A stretch of 64,000 nucleotides of DNA from Fibrobacter sp. GTDB lineage: Bacteria > Fibrobacterota > Fibrobacteria > Fibrobacterales > Fibrobacteraceae. A model generated the notes under the pieces. It was given only the letters and a program-made list of their open reading frames with translations. It did no database searches and had not been told where the DNA came from. This document shows positions 54,751 to 62,766 of this stretch, one piece after another. Each line of letters opens with the position of its first letter. Within the stretch, counting starts at the first letter, position 1. The translations under genes and the position numbers were made by a program. The stretch is from NCBI GenBank assembly GCA_024398965.1, contig JAKSIF010000004.1:124001-188000 (forward strand), written 5' to 3'.

Positions 54751-55765
54751 GCCGCCCTTTATTCGTTTTCTTCACAAGTTTGTCAAAGTCAGATTCAATC
54801 TTTTGCGTCTTGTTGAAAACGTCATACTCAGCGAAGGCCTTGCGTTCCGCCTGCTCGTGAGAAATTTTTCCTTTGCCATCAAGAACCTGGTACTTACGGA
54901 ACTCCAGGAACTCATTTACAGCACCGGCAAACTGTTGCATAGTAAACGGGATTTCTCTTTCAATCAAGTCTTCTACATAATCAAAAAAGCCGCTCACAAG
55001 ACGCTCCAGCCTTCTGATCTCCTTTTCGGTCAGATAGTTCTTGGCTATAGCGACATCGCTTTTCAGCACGCGACCATCAGGTGAGTTTTTCCATGTCAAA
55101 AGCCCCATGTGTTCCTTGGATGCATCGGCGTTAGCAGCGACAATTTCTGCAGCGGTCTGCCCAGTAATCGCAAAGTGGAACTTGTTCTGGACGGTCGCAT
55201 AGAATTCCTTGGTGATTTCGGAATCCTTATTGTAGTCAAAACTGCATTCAGCAAAAATATCAGTAATCTGCTGCCAAATCCTACGTTCGCTTGCACGGAT
55301 CGAACGTACTCGTTCCAGCAATTCACGGAAATAGTCTGCACCAAAGGCGTTTTCACCCTGCTTCAGGCGTTCATCGTCCAACACAAAGCCCTTGCGGATA
55401 TATTCCTTGAGAATGCCAGTCGCCCAAATGCGGAACTGCGTTGCGCGAGCAGAACTGATGCGATAACCTACAGAAATAATGGCATCGAGATTGTAATATT
55501 CAACATTTCGTTTAACACTTCGAGAACCTTCTTCTTGAACTATTTCCAAAATGGAAACAGTTGCGCATTCCTGAAGTTCACCTTCGTCAAAGATGTTTTT
55601 CAAATGCTTTGAAATTGCCGGGACATTAACATTGAACAGTTCCCCCATGGCCTTTTGCGTAAGCCAAATGGTTTCATCCTTCACCAAGGCACTCACCTTG
55701 ACATCTTCGTCGGGAGTGCTGTACATAAGGAACTGCAACTGTTTTTGAATACTATTGGCCATCAT
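54746..55765 (-). CDS. RhuM-family protein
   Basis: 339 residues. N-terminal half: VSALVKDETIWLTQKAMGELF, VPAISKHLKNIF (winged-helix-like), and the RhuM core NVEYYNLDAIISVGYRISSARATQFRIWAT. The C-terminal half is helical (ASERRIWQQITDIFAEC, KNFH-type) and ends KTNKGRR. RhuM proteins are found on accessory islands; function is unclear. The start is one of two adjacent ATGs after AGGAG. A strong promoter lies upstream. The stop lies in repeat copy A. Confidence 0.85.
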   Translation of the reverse strand: MMANSIQKQLQFLMYSTPDEDVKVSALVKDETIWLTQKAMGELFNVNVPAISKHLKNIFDEGELQECATVSILEIVQEEGSRSVKRNVEYYNLDAIISVGYRISSARATQFRIWATGILKEYIRKGFVLDDERLKQGENAFGADYFRELLERVRSIRASERRIWQQITDIFAECSFDYNKDSEITKEFYATVQNKFHFAITGQTAAEIVAANADASKEHMGLLTWKNSPDGRVLKSDVAIAKNYLTEKEIRRLERLVSGFFDYVEDLIEREIPFTMQQFAGAVNEFLEFRKYQVLDGKGKISHEQAERKAFAEYDVFNKTQKIESDFDKLVKKTNKGRR

Positions 55766-55812
55766 TTCTCCTTTCCGTAGACAAGCGTATAACTACGGAT
55801 GTTTACTGCACA

Positions 55813-55841
55813 AATATACACTAGATAAAGAAATTTGTCAA
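55813..55841 (-). promoter_or_regulatory. Strong promoter of the RhuM gene
   Basis: TTGACA (55836-55841) and TATATT (55813-55818) with a 17-bp spacer. In the leader, CCGTAG and CTACGG (55775-55798) can pair just before the AGGAG. Confidence 0.75.
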
Positions 55842-56169
55842 TAACCACTCAAATAAAAAAGACTCATAACATCTTCGCTTCCCCTATGTCGGGAGGACCT
55901 CGTTATGGATCTATTGAACTATTTACGCAGAGAATACATTTATTGACAAAGGTTTTGTCAAGCGTTCTTTCTTTTGGACTACATTTTGCAAACAACTGTT
56001 GACAAAAACTCTCGACAGTGTTGAGAGAAAAAAGCGCCGTGGTCCGCTCTTATTGATTGTCCTTCAAAATGTCAGAATACGGCATGAATGCCGTTAAGCG
56101 AGCCAAGGAAGCGAAGTGGTGTAAGTAAAGAGAAAATGGTAAATTCAGTGGTGAGAGTTCTTCATAACG
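55842..56169. repeat. Intergenic region with element copy B and a 53-bp direct repeat
   Basis: 55982-56034 is identical to 57021-57073 (53 bp). It includes a terminator hairpin of minus-strand sense (CTCTCAAC/GTCGAGAG, 56009-56027). Next, 56028-56054 is a 5'-truncated element (AATAAGAGCGGACCACGG). A 20-codon frame at 56069-56128 on the plus strand (starts MSEYGMNAVKRAKEAK) looks like a leftover, not a gene. Confidence 0.75.
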
Positions 56170-56772
56170 CTATATAAATAGCGGAGACCACATTGGAATC
56201 GTCTTTAAGGCAACATCATTTCCAATGCGTTTTCTTTTTTGCGATATTTCACGTTTTAGTCTTTGAAAACCGCACTTTTCATAAAACTGATCCACACCAA
56301 GGTTCGTTTCAACATCTGCATCAACAGTTAAGATGCTACATGCAGCAATTTCACTACATCGACATGCAAGCATTCTAGCAAAAAAAATCATATTCTTTCC
56401 AACATTCCTATATCGTTGCGCATACAACTGGTCAACTGCTAATTGAGTCACCTTTATCGCAGGGATATTATCCATTGGCTTAATCTCAATGCCAAGGGAT
56501 TTCTTGTCTTTAGAGGACACAAGCGCGGAAGAAGTAGCAAGCGACATATAAGCCACAATATCACCATTTAATCGATTTACGGCTATATAAGTCGTCGATA
56601 AATGTTTTTCTTGAAACGCCCCCGCAGAATCAGTCAAAAAATTTGAATACTGCTGGTATTTACAACAGAAACTTGCAGGGTTTTCCCCAGAGTATTTTTT
56701 TAGCAAAAAATGTTGCGCGAAAGATTCCGCATTCAATTCAATTTTTACAGTTTCATCGCCTTCTGTAAACAT
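56170..56772 (-). CDS. GNAT-family acetyltransferase, probable toxin
   Basis: 200 residues, GNAT fold: AYMSLATSSALV (strand 3), KVTQLAVDQLYAQRYRNVG (strand 4 and acetyl-CoA loop, with Asn where Gly is usual), and VDQFYEKCGF near the end. The start ATG 56770-56772 overlaps the upstream small gene by 28 bp. Size and coupling match GNAT toxins of TacT/AtaT type that acetylate aminoacyl-tRNA. The cassette is flanked by perfect 53-bp repeats. Confidence 0.75.
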   Translation of the reverse strand: MFTEGDETVKIELNAESFAQHFLLKKYSGENPASFCCKYQQYSNFLTDSAGAFQEKHLSTTYIAVNRLNGDIVAYMSLATSSALVSSKDKKSLGIEIKPMDNIPAIKVTQLAVDQLYAQRYRNVGKNMIFFARMLACRCSEIAACSILTVDADVETNLGVDQFYEKCGFQRLKREISQKRKRIGNDVALKTIPMWSPLFI

Positions 56773-56903
56773 TGCATGCCCTCTTCCATCCGCTTTTTGA
56801 CGGCTGCAGAAGGCACCTTGTTAATCACCTTCCACACATGTTCAAAATCTTCAGCGGTGATAACGGTAGCTTGAGACAAGGGTCTAATAGACTTTGTAGC
56901 CAT
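56745..56903 (-). CDS. Probable antitoxin of the GNAT module, 52 aa
   Basis: ATG 56901-56903 with GAAAGGAG upstream; an in-frame extension to 56972 is not needed. The 52 residues (LSQATVITAEDFEHVWKVIN, VKKRMEEGMQCLQKAM) are mostly helical and charged. This is not the DUF1778 ribbon-helix-helix type usually paired with GNAT toxins. Overlap with the GNAT gene supports co-translation. A hairpin-like GGAAC/GTTCC site lies in the promoter region. Confidence 0.6.
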   Translation of the reverse strand: MATKSIRPLSQATVITAEDFEHVWKVINKVPSAAVKKRMEEGMQCLQKAMKL

Positions 56904-56946
56904 GGTTACTCCTTTCGCAGATGTGTTTGGTTGATTTACAAAATGG

Positions 56947-56960
56947 GGAACACCCGTTCC
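56947..56960. promoter_or_regulatory. Palindrome in the antitoxin promoter region
   Basis: GGAACACCCGTTCC has 5-base arms, 44 bp upstream of the antitoxin start. Possible autoregulation site. Confidence 0.35.
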
Positions 56961-57020
56961 TCTCTTGCACAAGATAGATTATCAAACCTCCATTTGCAAG
57001 AGTCTCCCTCCGCCAACAAT

Positions 57021-57073
57021 CATTTTGCAAACAACTGTTGACAAAAACTCTCGACAGTGTTGAGAGAAAAAAG
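57021..57073 (-). repeat. Second copy of the 53-bp direct repeat
   Basis: Identical to 55982-56034. It contains the hairpin CTCTCAAC/GTCGAGAG (57048-57066), which on the minus strand is followed by T5, a plausible intrinsic terminator downstream of element copy C. Confidence 0.85.
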
Positions 57074-57118
57074 ACCCACCGTGGTCCGCTCTTATCGCTA
57101 AGATCGCGTGGTGGGTAC
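57067..57118 (-). ncRNA. Structured element, copy C
   Basis: On the minus strand: outer stem ACCCACC/GGTGGGT, CGC/GCG, stem TCTTA/TAAGA closed by a GCGA (GNRA) loop, then T6. Just upstream, in the same direction, is a frame ending AAVDYAKKTGKI and TGA (57134-57136), the relic of a lost gene. No -35 is seen close by, so this copy may be processed from a longer transcript. Confidence 0.55.
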
Positions 57119-57259
57119 GATTGCCGGGAAGTTTCAGATTTTCCCTGTTTTCTTGGCGTAGTCTACTGCGGCGGAGTTGCACAGACTTTGTATTATAGTA
57201 TGTAAAATTTCCTTAAGCACCTTGCCAGTTTTTTTAATTTGTACCTACATTACTGCCCG

Positions 57260-57298
57260 ACGCACTTCTCTTTTTTAAGGAGAAGTGCGTTTTGTTTT
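57260..57298 (+). terminator. Terminator-like hairpin in the leader of the AlbA_2 gene
   Basis: ACGCACTTCTC and GAGAAGTGCGT perfect 11-bp arms with a 9-nt loop, then TTTTGTTTT. It lies 55 bp before the start codon with no gene upstream on the same strand, so it could attenuate this gene. Confidence 0.65.
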
Positions 57299-57352
57299 AT
57301 ATGGGTTTCCATACTGCAAAGCGCCTCTAATTCGTATAAAGATGGAGGACCT

Positions 57353-58771
57353 ATGCTCACCAAAGAATCTCTTGAGAAACTCATTTCACAAGACGAAAAC
57401 AAAAACTTGGAACTGAAGAAGTCTACCGGCGAATTGAAAGAGGGCATGCGTTCGGCATGTGCGTTCTTGAATTCAGAGGGGGGCATGCTTATTTTTGGTA
57501 TTACCCCGAGTTTGAATGTTGTAGGGCAATTGGTAAGCGAATCGACACGCCGCGACATTGCTCAGGCATTAACTGGAATCGAGCCTGCAATAAACCCAGT
57601 CATTGATTATATCGACATCCCCGATAAACCTGGATTTCAAGCCATTGCCATAACCTTACCCCCTTGGATCTATGGATCCAAGCCCTATACATTTCAAGGT
57701 AAACCATATTATAGAATTGAAAGTGTAACCAAGGCAATGCCTCGTCATTTGTTTGATGATCGAATAATGCAGAACCGCCCGCGAAAATACGCTTGGGAAT
57801 TACAGCCTGCAGAGAACATCAGTATCGAAGACCTCGACGAAAACCGCATCCGCGGATCAGTGCGCGTAGGCGTTGAGGGCGGTCGCATTTCCGAAATGTC
57901 ACTACACGCATCCATCCCCGAAATTCTTGAGAAATGGGAACTGTTGGAACACGGCGTAGTGAACAACGCCGCAGCAGTCCTTTTCGCCACCAAAAGAACC
58001 GGCGATTTCGTATTGAGAATGGCTCGTTTCCGTGGAACGGATAAACTCCATTTCGTCGACAACCAACGAATTCACGGGAATTTCTACGAACTGATGGACG
58101 CAGGCATGGCGTTCTTCTTTAAGCATCTTTCCCTTAGCGGCGAAATTACAGGGTGGTTCCGCGAAGAGCACTTAGACATTCCTGTAGCTGCCCTGCGCGA
58201 AGCTTTAATCAACGCCATTTGCCATCGCGATTACGAAATGTTCCAATGCTCTATCGGCATTGCCATTTACGACGACCGCATCGAAATCGAAAGCCCAGGC
58301 CTTTTACCCCATCCGTTAACACCCGACACCATAAAACAGCCTCACAGATCATATCCTAGAAACAAGACAATGGCCTCTGTACTATACAGCACCATGATCC
58401 TCGAAAGTTGGGGTTCCGGAATCAAGCGCATTATGGACGCCTGCAAGGCCGACGGCGCCGAAGAGCCCACCTGGCACGAAGAAACAGGCTTTGTGGTGGT
58501 CACCTTCCCCTTCAACAAATTGAACGGCATGAAAGTGAAAAAAGCGGATGACCCTCAAAATGTCACCCATAATGAACCTCAAAAAGAACCCCAAAATGAG
58601 CCTCAAAATCGTCACAATCGTATTGCATCAATAATTGCAGAAAAACAAACCATATCTATTAACGAAATTGCACGATTGTTAGAGGTAAGCCGGCCAACAA
58701 TAAAGAGAGACCTCAAAATCCTCGGTTACAAATGGAAAGGCCCCTCTAAAACAGGTCACTGGGAAAGATAA
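57353..58771 (+). CDS. AlbA_2 (Schlafen-like) protein with ATPase-like and HTH domains
   Basis: 472 residues from ATG 57353 (GGAGG at 6 nt). AlbA_2 domain at the N-terminus: NLELKKSTGELKEGMRSACAFLNSEGGMLIFG. Then the HATPase_c_4 region: VAALREALINAICHRDYEM, GIAIYDDRIEIESPG, ESWGSGIKRIMDACK. A Gln/Pro/Glu linker (NEPQKEPQNEPQN) connects to a C-terminal winged helix (SINEIARLLEVSRPTIKRDL). Such proteins are common transcription regulators of accessory regions. The only plus-strand gene among the cassettes from 54.7 to 60.6 kb. Confidence 0.82.
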   Translation: MLTKESLEKLISQDENKNLELKKSTGELKEGMRSACAFLNSEGGMLIFGITPSLNVVGQLVSESTRRDIAQALTGIEPAINPVIDYIDIPDKPGFQAIAITLPPWIYGSKPYTFQGKPYYRIESVTKAMPRHLFDDRIMQNRPRKYAWELQPAENISIEDLDENRIRGSVRVGVEGGRISEMSLHASIPEILEKWELLEHGVVNNAAAVLFATKRTGDFVLRMARFRGTDKLHFVDNQRIHGNFYELMDAGMAFFFKHLSLSGEITGWFREEHLDIPVAALREALINAICHRDYEMFQCSIGIAIYDDRIEIESPGLLPHPLTPDTIKQPHRSYPRNKTMASVLYSTMILESWGSGIKRIMDACKADGAEEPTWHEETGFVVVTFPFNKLNGMKVKKADDPQNVTHNEPQKEPQNEPQNRHNRIASIIAEKQTISINEIARLLEVSRPTIKRDLKILGYKWKGPSKTGHWER

Positions 58772-58791
58772 ACTCTCACCACTGGAGAGAG

Positions 58792-58847
58792 AAAAAAAGA
58801 CCCACCGTGGTCCGCTCTTATCGCTAAGATCGCGTGGTGGGTACTAT
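58792..58847 (-). ncRNA. Candidate small RNA, copy D
   Basis: About 56 nt from the predicted start at 58847 to the T-run. Outer stem ACCCACC/GGTGGGT, CGC/GCG, TCTTA/TAAGA with a GCGA loop, T7. A promoter with TTGACA and TACATT lies directly upstream. A second hairpin (CTCTC/GAGAG, 58773-58791) follows. Confidence 0.7.
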
Positions 58848-58854
58848 CGTTGTT

Positions 58855-58883
58855 AATGTACGTTTATAGAAGTTATTTGTCAA
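58855..58883 (-). promoter_or_regulatory. Promoter of small RNA copy D
   Basis: TTGACA (58878-58883), 17-bp spacer, TACATT (58855-58860). It begins 5 bp after the stop of the 163-aa gene and has no ORF to serve downstream, only the element. Confidence 0.75.
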
Positions 58884-58887
58884 GGCG

Positions 58888-59379
58888 TTATTTGCACGGC
58901 AATATCTGCAAGGGATTGCACATGGTTTTTACGGGGCGGAGCCTTTCTTCAATGCCGCATCCTGCAAGCTTTTCAGCAAGAGCACTCGCATTGCAAATTT
59001 GCAACTTCCCAACAATGTTGCCAACAATAACGCCTTCCCCATCTGTATAGCCAGCAAAAGTTTTGCAATTGATCAAATGCGGATGCACCGGATATACGAA
59101 TCCATTTCTTGTATGGTAGAAATAGAATATCATTTTAGAACAGCCGCGACGCAAAAACTCCACATAACCTGGTTTCAAATAACCGACCATGGTTAATTGC
59201 TGCGCAGAATAATCCGCCCTAACTTCAGCAACCTGCAACAAACTAGGAATTATAGCGTCATAGCTATAGTCCGGAGACTTCTGAATTTCAGCCACACAAA
59301 GTTCTAATTCAGCCTTACGATTTTTTCTTTGATGATGGTGCCGGGAATAAAAATGCGTTAAACACATTTTGAATTCCAT
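58888..59379 (-). CDS. Hypothetical protein, 163 aa
   Basis: No signal peptide; basic N-terminus (SRHHHQRKNRKAELEL). The middle has an FYFYHTRNGFVYPVHPHLINC run and the end is CNPLQILPCK; five Cys and a His-rich start could suggest metal binding. The alternative start is Met5. The family is not recognised. It is followed by a promoter-driven element copy. Confidence 0.5.
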   Translation of the reverse strand: MEFKMCLTHFYSRHHHQRKNRKAELELCVAEIQKSPDYSYDAIIPSLLQVAEVRADYSAQQLTMVGYLKPGYVEFLRRGCSKMIFYFYHTRNGFVYPVHPHLINCKTFAGYTDGEGVIVGNIVGKLQICNASALAEKLAGCGIEERLRPVKTMCNPLQILPCK

Positions 59380-59417
59380 TCTTTAGATTTCGGCGTCTTT
59401 GGCATATCAGTTCTATT

Positions 59418-60555
59418 TTAGGATCTTTGCGATTTTTCAAAGATTTCTTTTTGCATTTCTATTTCGCGGGCAAGGACCTCTTTAGACGGCATGTAGGTCA
59501 AGTACTTGGCGGCATACATTCTTTTATTCGTCGCCAATGTGGAGAATTTCGCCACATCCCCGTTCGTTTCGGAACAAAGAATAACGCCAATGGTAGGGTT
59601 GTCACCTTCGGAACGCTTGTGGGTGTCATAAAGTTTCAAGTACATATCCATCTGCCCAACATCTTCGTAACAAATCTTGCGGGTCTTGAGATCTACAAGC
59701 ACAAAGCATTTGAGCATGTAGTTATAAAACACCAGATCTATATAATAGTCGTCTTCTTCTGTATGAATATGCTGCTGGCGACTTACCAGCGCGTAGCCCT
59801 TGCCCATTTCCATGAGGAATTTTTGCAGATGGTTCAAGATGGCATTCTCAAGTGTTGTCTCTGTAAATGCAGCATCTTGATTCAAACCAAGAAATTCCAC
59901 GATCATGGGATTTTTAATGAACTGAGATTTTTCTTTTTGGTAATCCGCTGTAAGGGATTTCATTTCCCTAACCACAACGGCTTTTTTGTTCTTAGGAGTC
60001 TGCACCAAACGATAATAATACTGCGAGGCGATATTTCGTTTCAAAGTGCGGTAATCCCACTGCTCTGAGGCTGCTTCCTGCATATACCAGTGACGAGCCT
60101 TTTCGTCGGCGACACGCATTAAGTTTTCATAATGCATCCACGATAATTGAGGGAGTATAGCACTTCCCCTCGTCGTTCAATTTAGCAACCATTGGTTGCT
60201 GAATTTGGTCCACCACTTCCACAAATTTGTTCGGCAGAATCTGAAGGACTTGCAAATTCGGAAACATCAGGTAAAATTTTCTGAAATTGCGAATAACGGT
60301 TTCCGAATACCCCTTCCCGAATTTTTCGGTCAGCGACTCCGACGCCAACTGAATCACATGCTTGCCGTAACCCGCGCGGGCCTTTCCCTGCTGCTCCTGC
60401 TCCACAATGCGCCAGCCGATAAGCCAGTTGCACGCCACCTGCATAAGGTTCGCCGCACGGAAACTCATGTCGCGAGCGGTGGAAACGATGGTTCCTAAAT
60501 CATTGACGAACAACTTGTCGTCAGACTTTTTCAAAGCCGAGTTCTCTCTGGGCAT
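59418..60555 (-). pseudogene. DUF1016/YhcG-type nuclease, split by a frameshift (copy 1)
   Basis: The N-terminal part (stop at 60127) has the DUF1016 N-domain (SFRAANLMQVACNWLIGWRIVEQEQQGKARAGYG). The C-terminal part has the PDDEXK nuclease (EDDYYIDLVFYNYMLKCFVLVDLKT: D-x18-D-x-K). The family reads through as PQLSWMHYENLMRV; here that runs in the next frame, restored by removing one G from GGGG (60166-60169). YhcG-like proteins are accessory nucleases of defence or conflict regions. The start ATG 60553-60555 follows AAGGAG. Confidence 0.85.
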
Positions 60556-60571
60556 AGTATCTCCTTTGGAT

Positions 60572-60600
60572 AAAAAAAAACACCTGTTTTTCACAGATGT
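60572..60600 (-). terminator. Terminator-like hairpin in the DUF1016 copy 1 leader
   Basis: ACATCTGT and ACAGGTGT arms (one mismatch), then T9 on the minus strand, 17 bp before the start codon. It follows a plausible promoter, so it may attenuate the gene. Confidence 0.65.
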
Positions 60601-60630
60601 CATAGAGATACTTTTCGTACGTCAGGCAGA

Positions 60631-60658
60631 ATGTTAGCTATTTATAAAACGCTGGCAA
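60631..60658 (-). promoter_or_regulatory. Candidate promoter of DUF1016 copy 1
   Basis: TTGCCA (60653-60658), 16-bp spacer, TAACAT (60631-60636). Confidence 0.45.
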
Positions 60659-60720
60659 GGGTCATTTTGTAATTTATACGTAAAATATCAAGACCCGCCG
60701 CAATCATCAATGCCCACCCC

Positions 60721-60749
60721 TTGCACAGGTGAAAAGTTTTGTGTATCTT
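60721..60749 (+). promoter_or_regulatory. Promoter of the second antitoxin-like gene
   Basis: TTGCAC (60721-60726), 17-bp spacer, TATCTT (60744-60749), 13 bp before the ATG. Confidence 0.6.
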
Positions 60750-60762
60750 TTATGGCGTAATT

Positions 60763-60942
60763 ATGGCAACCTCTAGCATTACGCACAATTTCGTGTTTGA
60801 CGCCGAAAGCACTCAGCGGTTCGCTGACCAGCTCGAAGCCGCCGAACGCGACGCCCAGAAACCCATTCCCCAAATCGCAAGATTTGTGACGGACCCCAAG
60901 GAAATCCTTGCTTTTATGTCAAAGCAAGGAAATAATGGGTAG
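60763..60942 (+). CDS. Antitoxin-like protein, 59 aa
   Basis: MATSSITHNFVFDAEST, a helical middle, and FVTDPKEILAFM at the end. Proteins with this MATSSI start and a TDPxEI tail are found upstream of GNAT toxins in gut bacteria. It overlaps the next GNAT start by 8 bp, and that start follows AAGGA. It is unrelated by eye to the 52-aa protein at 56745. Confidence 0.65.
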   Translation: MATSSITHNFVFDAESTQRFADQLEAAERDAQKPIPQIARFVTDPKEILAFMSKQGNNG

Positions 60943-61154
60943 TAATAGATGTAGAGCGTTTTCTGCTCAATAATTCCATTTCTTTTTCACGAAAGAAACA
61001 GTCTGTGAGCTATTGCGTTTATGATGGCGACAAACATCTTGTCGGCTATTTCGCTCTTGCCGTAAAATGTCCGGCGGATATTTTGAGTTTGTCCCATTTG
61101 AAGAAACTGCCCTGCATAAAAATACATGCCAAAAATCCACTCCCGGAGAAATGA
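60935..61154 (+). pseudogene. Truncated and frameshifted GNAT toxin remnant
   Basis: ATG 60935 has AAGGA at 4 nt. Dropping one G of the GGG at 60937-60939 gives MVVIDVERFLLNNSISFSRK, followed by YDGDKHLVGYFALAVK, a GNAT core. The frame ends at TGA 61152-61154 after about 72 residues instead of about 170. The rest is replaced by an HTH frame. Confidence 0.7.
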
Positions 61155-61342
61155 TTGTTGCAGCAAGAGGCCTATGCAATTGGACGCAAGCCCAACTTGC
61201 CGAAAAACTGAATGTCGCCGTGCAAAACGTTTCCGAAATGGAACGCGGAAAACGTCCGGTATCCAAGAAAATGGCCGTAAAATTGGGAGAAATATTCGGA
61301 TGCGCCCCTAGCACATTCTTCGCCTTCCCAGAGAATCTGTAA
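61067..61342 (+). CDS. XRE-family helix-turn-helix protein
   Basis: 91 residues. The HTH is NWTQAQLAEKLNVAVQNVSEMERGKRP, preceded by PGEM, common in HigA-like antitoxins. The first 28 residues overlap the GNAT remnant in another frame and are doubtful; ATG 61151 overlaps the GNAT stop (ATGA) but would drop PGE. It probably arose by joining a toxin remnant to an HTH gene. Confidence 0.55.
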   Translation: MSGGYFEFVPFEETALHKNTCQKSTPGEMIVAARGLCNWTQAQLAEKLNVAVQNVSEMERGKRPVSKKMAVKLGEIFGCAPSTFFAFPENL

Positions 61343-61349
61343 TTCGTTC

Positions 61350-61403
61350 AAAAAAAATCACCACCGTGGTCCGCTCTTATTGCTAAGATCGCGTGGTGGG
61401 TAC
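61350..61403 (-). ncRNA. Structured element, copy E
   Basis: As in the other copies, with a GCAA loop (GNRA retained) on the TCTTA/TAAGA stem, then T8. It lies just after DUF1016 copy 2 in the same direction and shares CCCGGCAATCGTACCC with copy C upstream. No separate promoter seen. Confidence 0.55.
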
Positions 61404-61443
61404 GATTGCCGGGAATCTACTCTCCATCAAAAAAACTAAGGTC

Positions 61444-62422
61444 TTAATGCGTTAAATGTTTAACTTCTTTGAAAGACTTGATTTCGTCAGCCAGAACTTT
61501 CTGCAGTTCTTCCTTGGGCAACAGTAATTGATAATCAGCAACTCCAATAGGCTTGCCAACACCATCAAGCGAAAGTTCAACTTCAACATTATCTTTTGTT
61601 GCACAAAGAATAATACCGACCGAACGATTTTCACCTTCCCCGCGCTCCAGGCGGTCAAGCAACGAAAGATAATAGTTCATCTTACCTACATATTCCGGCT
61701 TAAATTCACCCACTTTCAAATCAATTGCCACCAAACATTTCAGTTGCCTATGGAAGAAAAGCATATCTACCCCGCTTGCTTTCCCGTTGAATTCCAGCTC
61801 ATGCTGATTTCCAATAAAGGCAAAGCCCTTTCCAAGTTCCAAAAGGAACTGTCTAACCTTTTCAACAAGTTTTCGTTCCAGTTCCAACTCCATTACCGGC
61901 TCTGTAATTCCAAGGAAACCCAAGTTATAAGTGCTGCGAAATGCTTCGTTCGCAAATTCCGCCTGACCTTCGGGCAACGTGTCCTTGAAGTTGTTTTGAG
62001 GGCGGTTAAGAGCAGCATGTTCATACATTTGCATTTTCACGGCGTTTATCAGCAAATCACGCGTCCATCCCTTGGCAACGCACTCATTTGCATAGAAAAG
62101 GATTTGTTTGTCGTCAAAATTTTGGCTTAAAAGATAAAGATTTTGCCCCCATGTCAAAAGTGCTACGCTCCGTAGCACTTTTTCATCGGAGTTGCAATAT
62201 CGTACATAATACTTTTTCATGTTCCGACAAACAACAGAATTTCCATGCTTACTATCGAGTTTGCGTTCATGCAACATTTTCCCGATTTCCCAATAAGCGG
62301 CGTTTTTCGCCAATATTTAGTTGACGAGCAACGTTTACACGAGCCCGTTTAATTACTGCAACAGCCTGTTGCAGAATTTCACCATATTCAGATTCTACCT
62401 GCAAAACAATCTTTTTTGTCAT
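61444..62422 (-). pseudogene. DUF1016/YhcG-type nuclease, frameshifted near its start (copy 2)
   Basis: ATG 62420-62422 follows GGAG. The first 36 residues (YGEILQQAVAVIKRARVNVARQLN) are DUF1016-type. The continuing part is in the next frame: NAAYWEIGKMLHERKLDSKHG, then the nuclease SGVDMLFFHRQLKCLVAIDLKVG. The frames join if one A is removed from the A5 run (T5 at 62303-62307). About 325 residues if repaired. Promoter not identified. Confidence 0.85.
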
Positions 62423-62766
62423 AATATTCTCCGTACGTTTAAACCACCATTTTCCCCTCGCCGGGAAAATGGTCGATAGCATTCTTTTTGATTATAAAGA
62501 TGTTCCAGTAACATTGTTGGCGAGGGTCTTCCTCGGCGTTACCTGGCGCAATTTCGCCTTGCGGCAATCTCACGCGCTCGAGCAGGTCGTGTTCCTGCCA
62601 GCTATCCAACAACATCAACCAGATGGTTAATGAACCTTGCCGCGAATGCACGTACGGACTTTTGCAAGTCTATGTCGACTGTCGCAAGGAGTGATGAATT
62701 ATGGGATAAATATAATTAAAGATTTTGACAGTAAAGTGTCAAAAAAACTCTCGACAGTGTTGAGAG
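62423..62766. other. Region without a confident gene upstream of DUF1016 copy 2
   Basis: A 70-codon minus-strand frame (62439-62651; RLPQGEIAPGNAEEDPRQ) looks protein-like, but has no ribosome site and no known family. A perfect hairpin CCATTTTCCC/GGGAAAATGG lies at 62447-62472. It may be the remains of a gene. A hairpin CTCTCAAC/GTCGAGAG (62748-62766) is the terminator that accompanies element copy F. Confidence 0.5.

Noticed and set aside
57060-57182. A 66-codon minus-strand frame through element copy C
   Set aside because: Most of its codons are the repeat itself; the same sequence in other copies is not in a usable frame.
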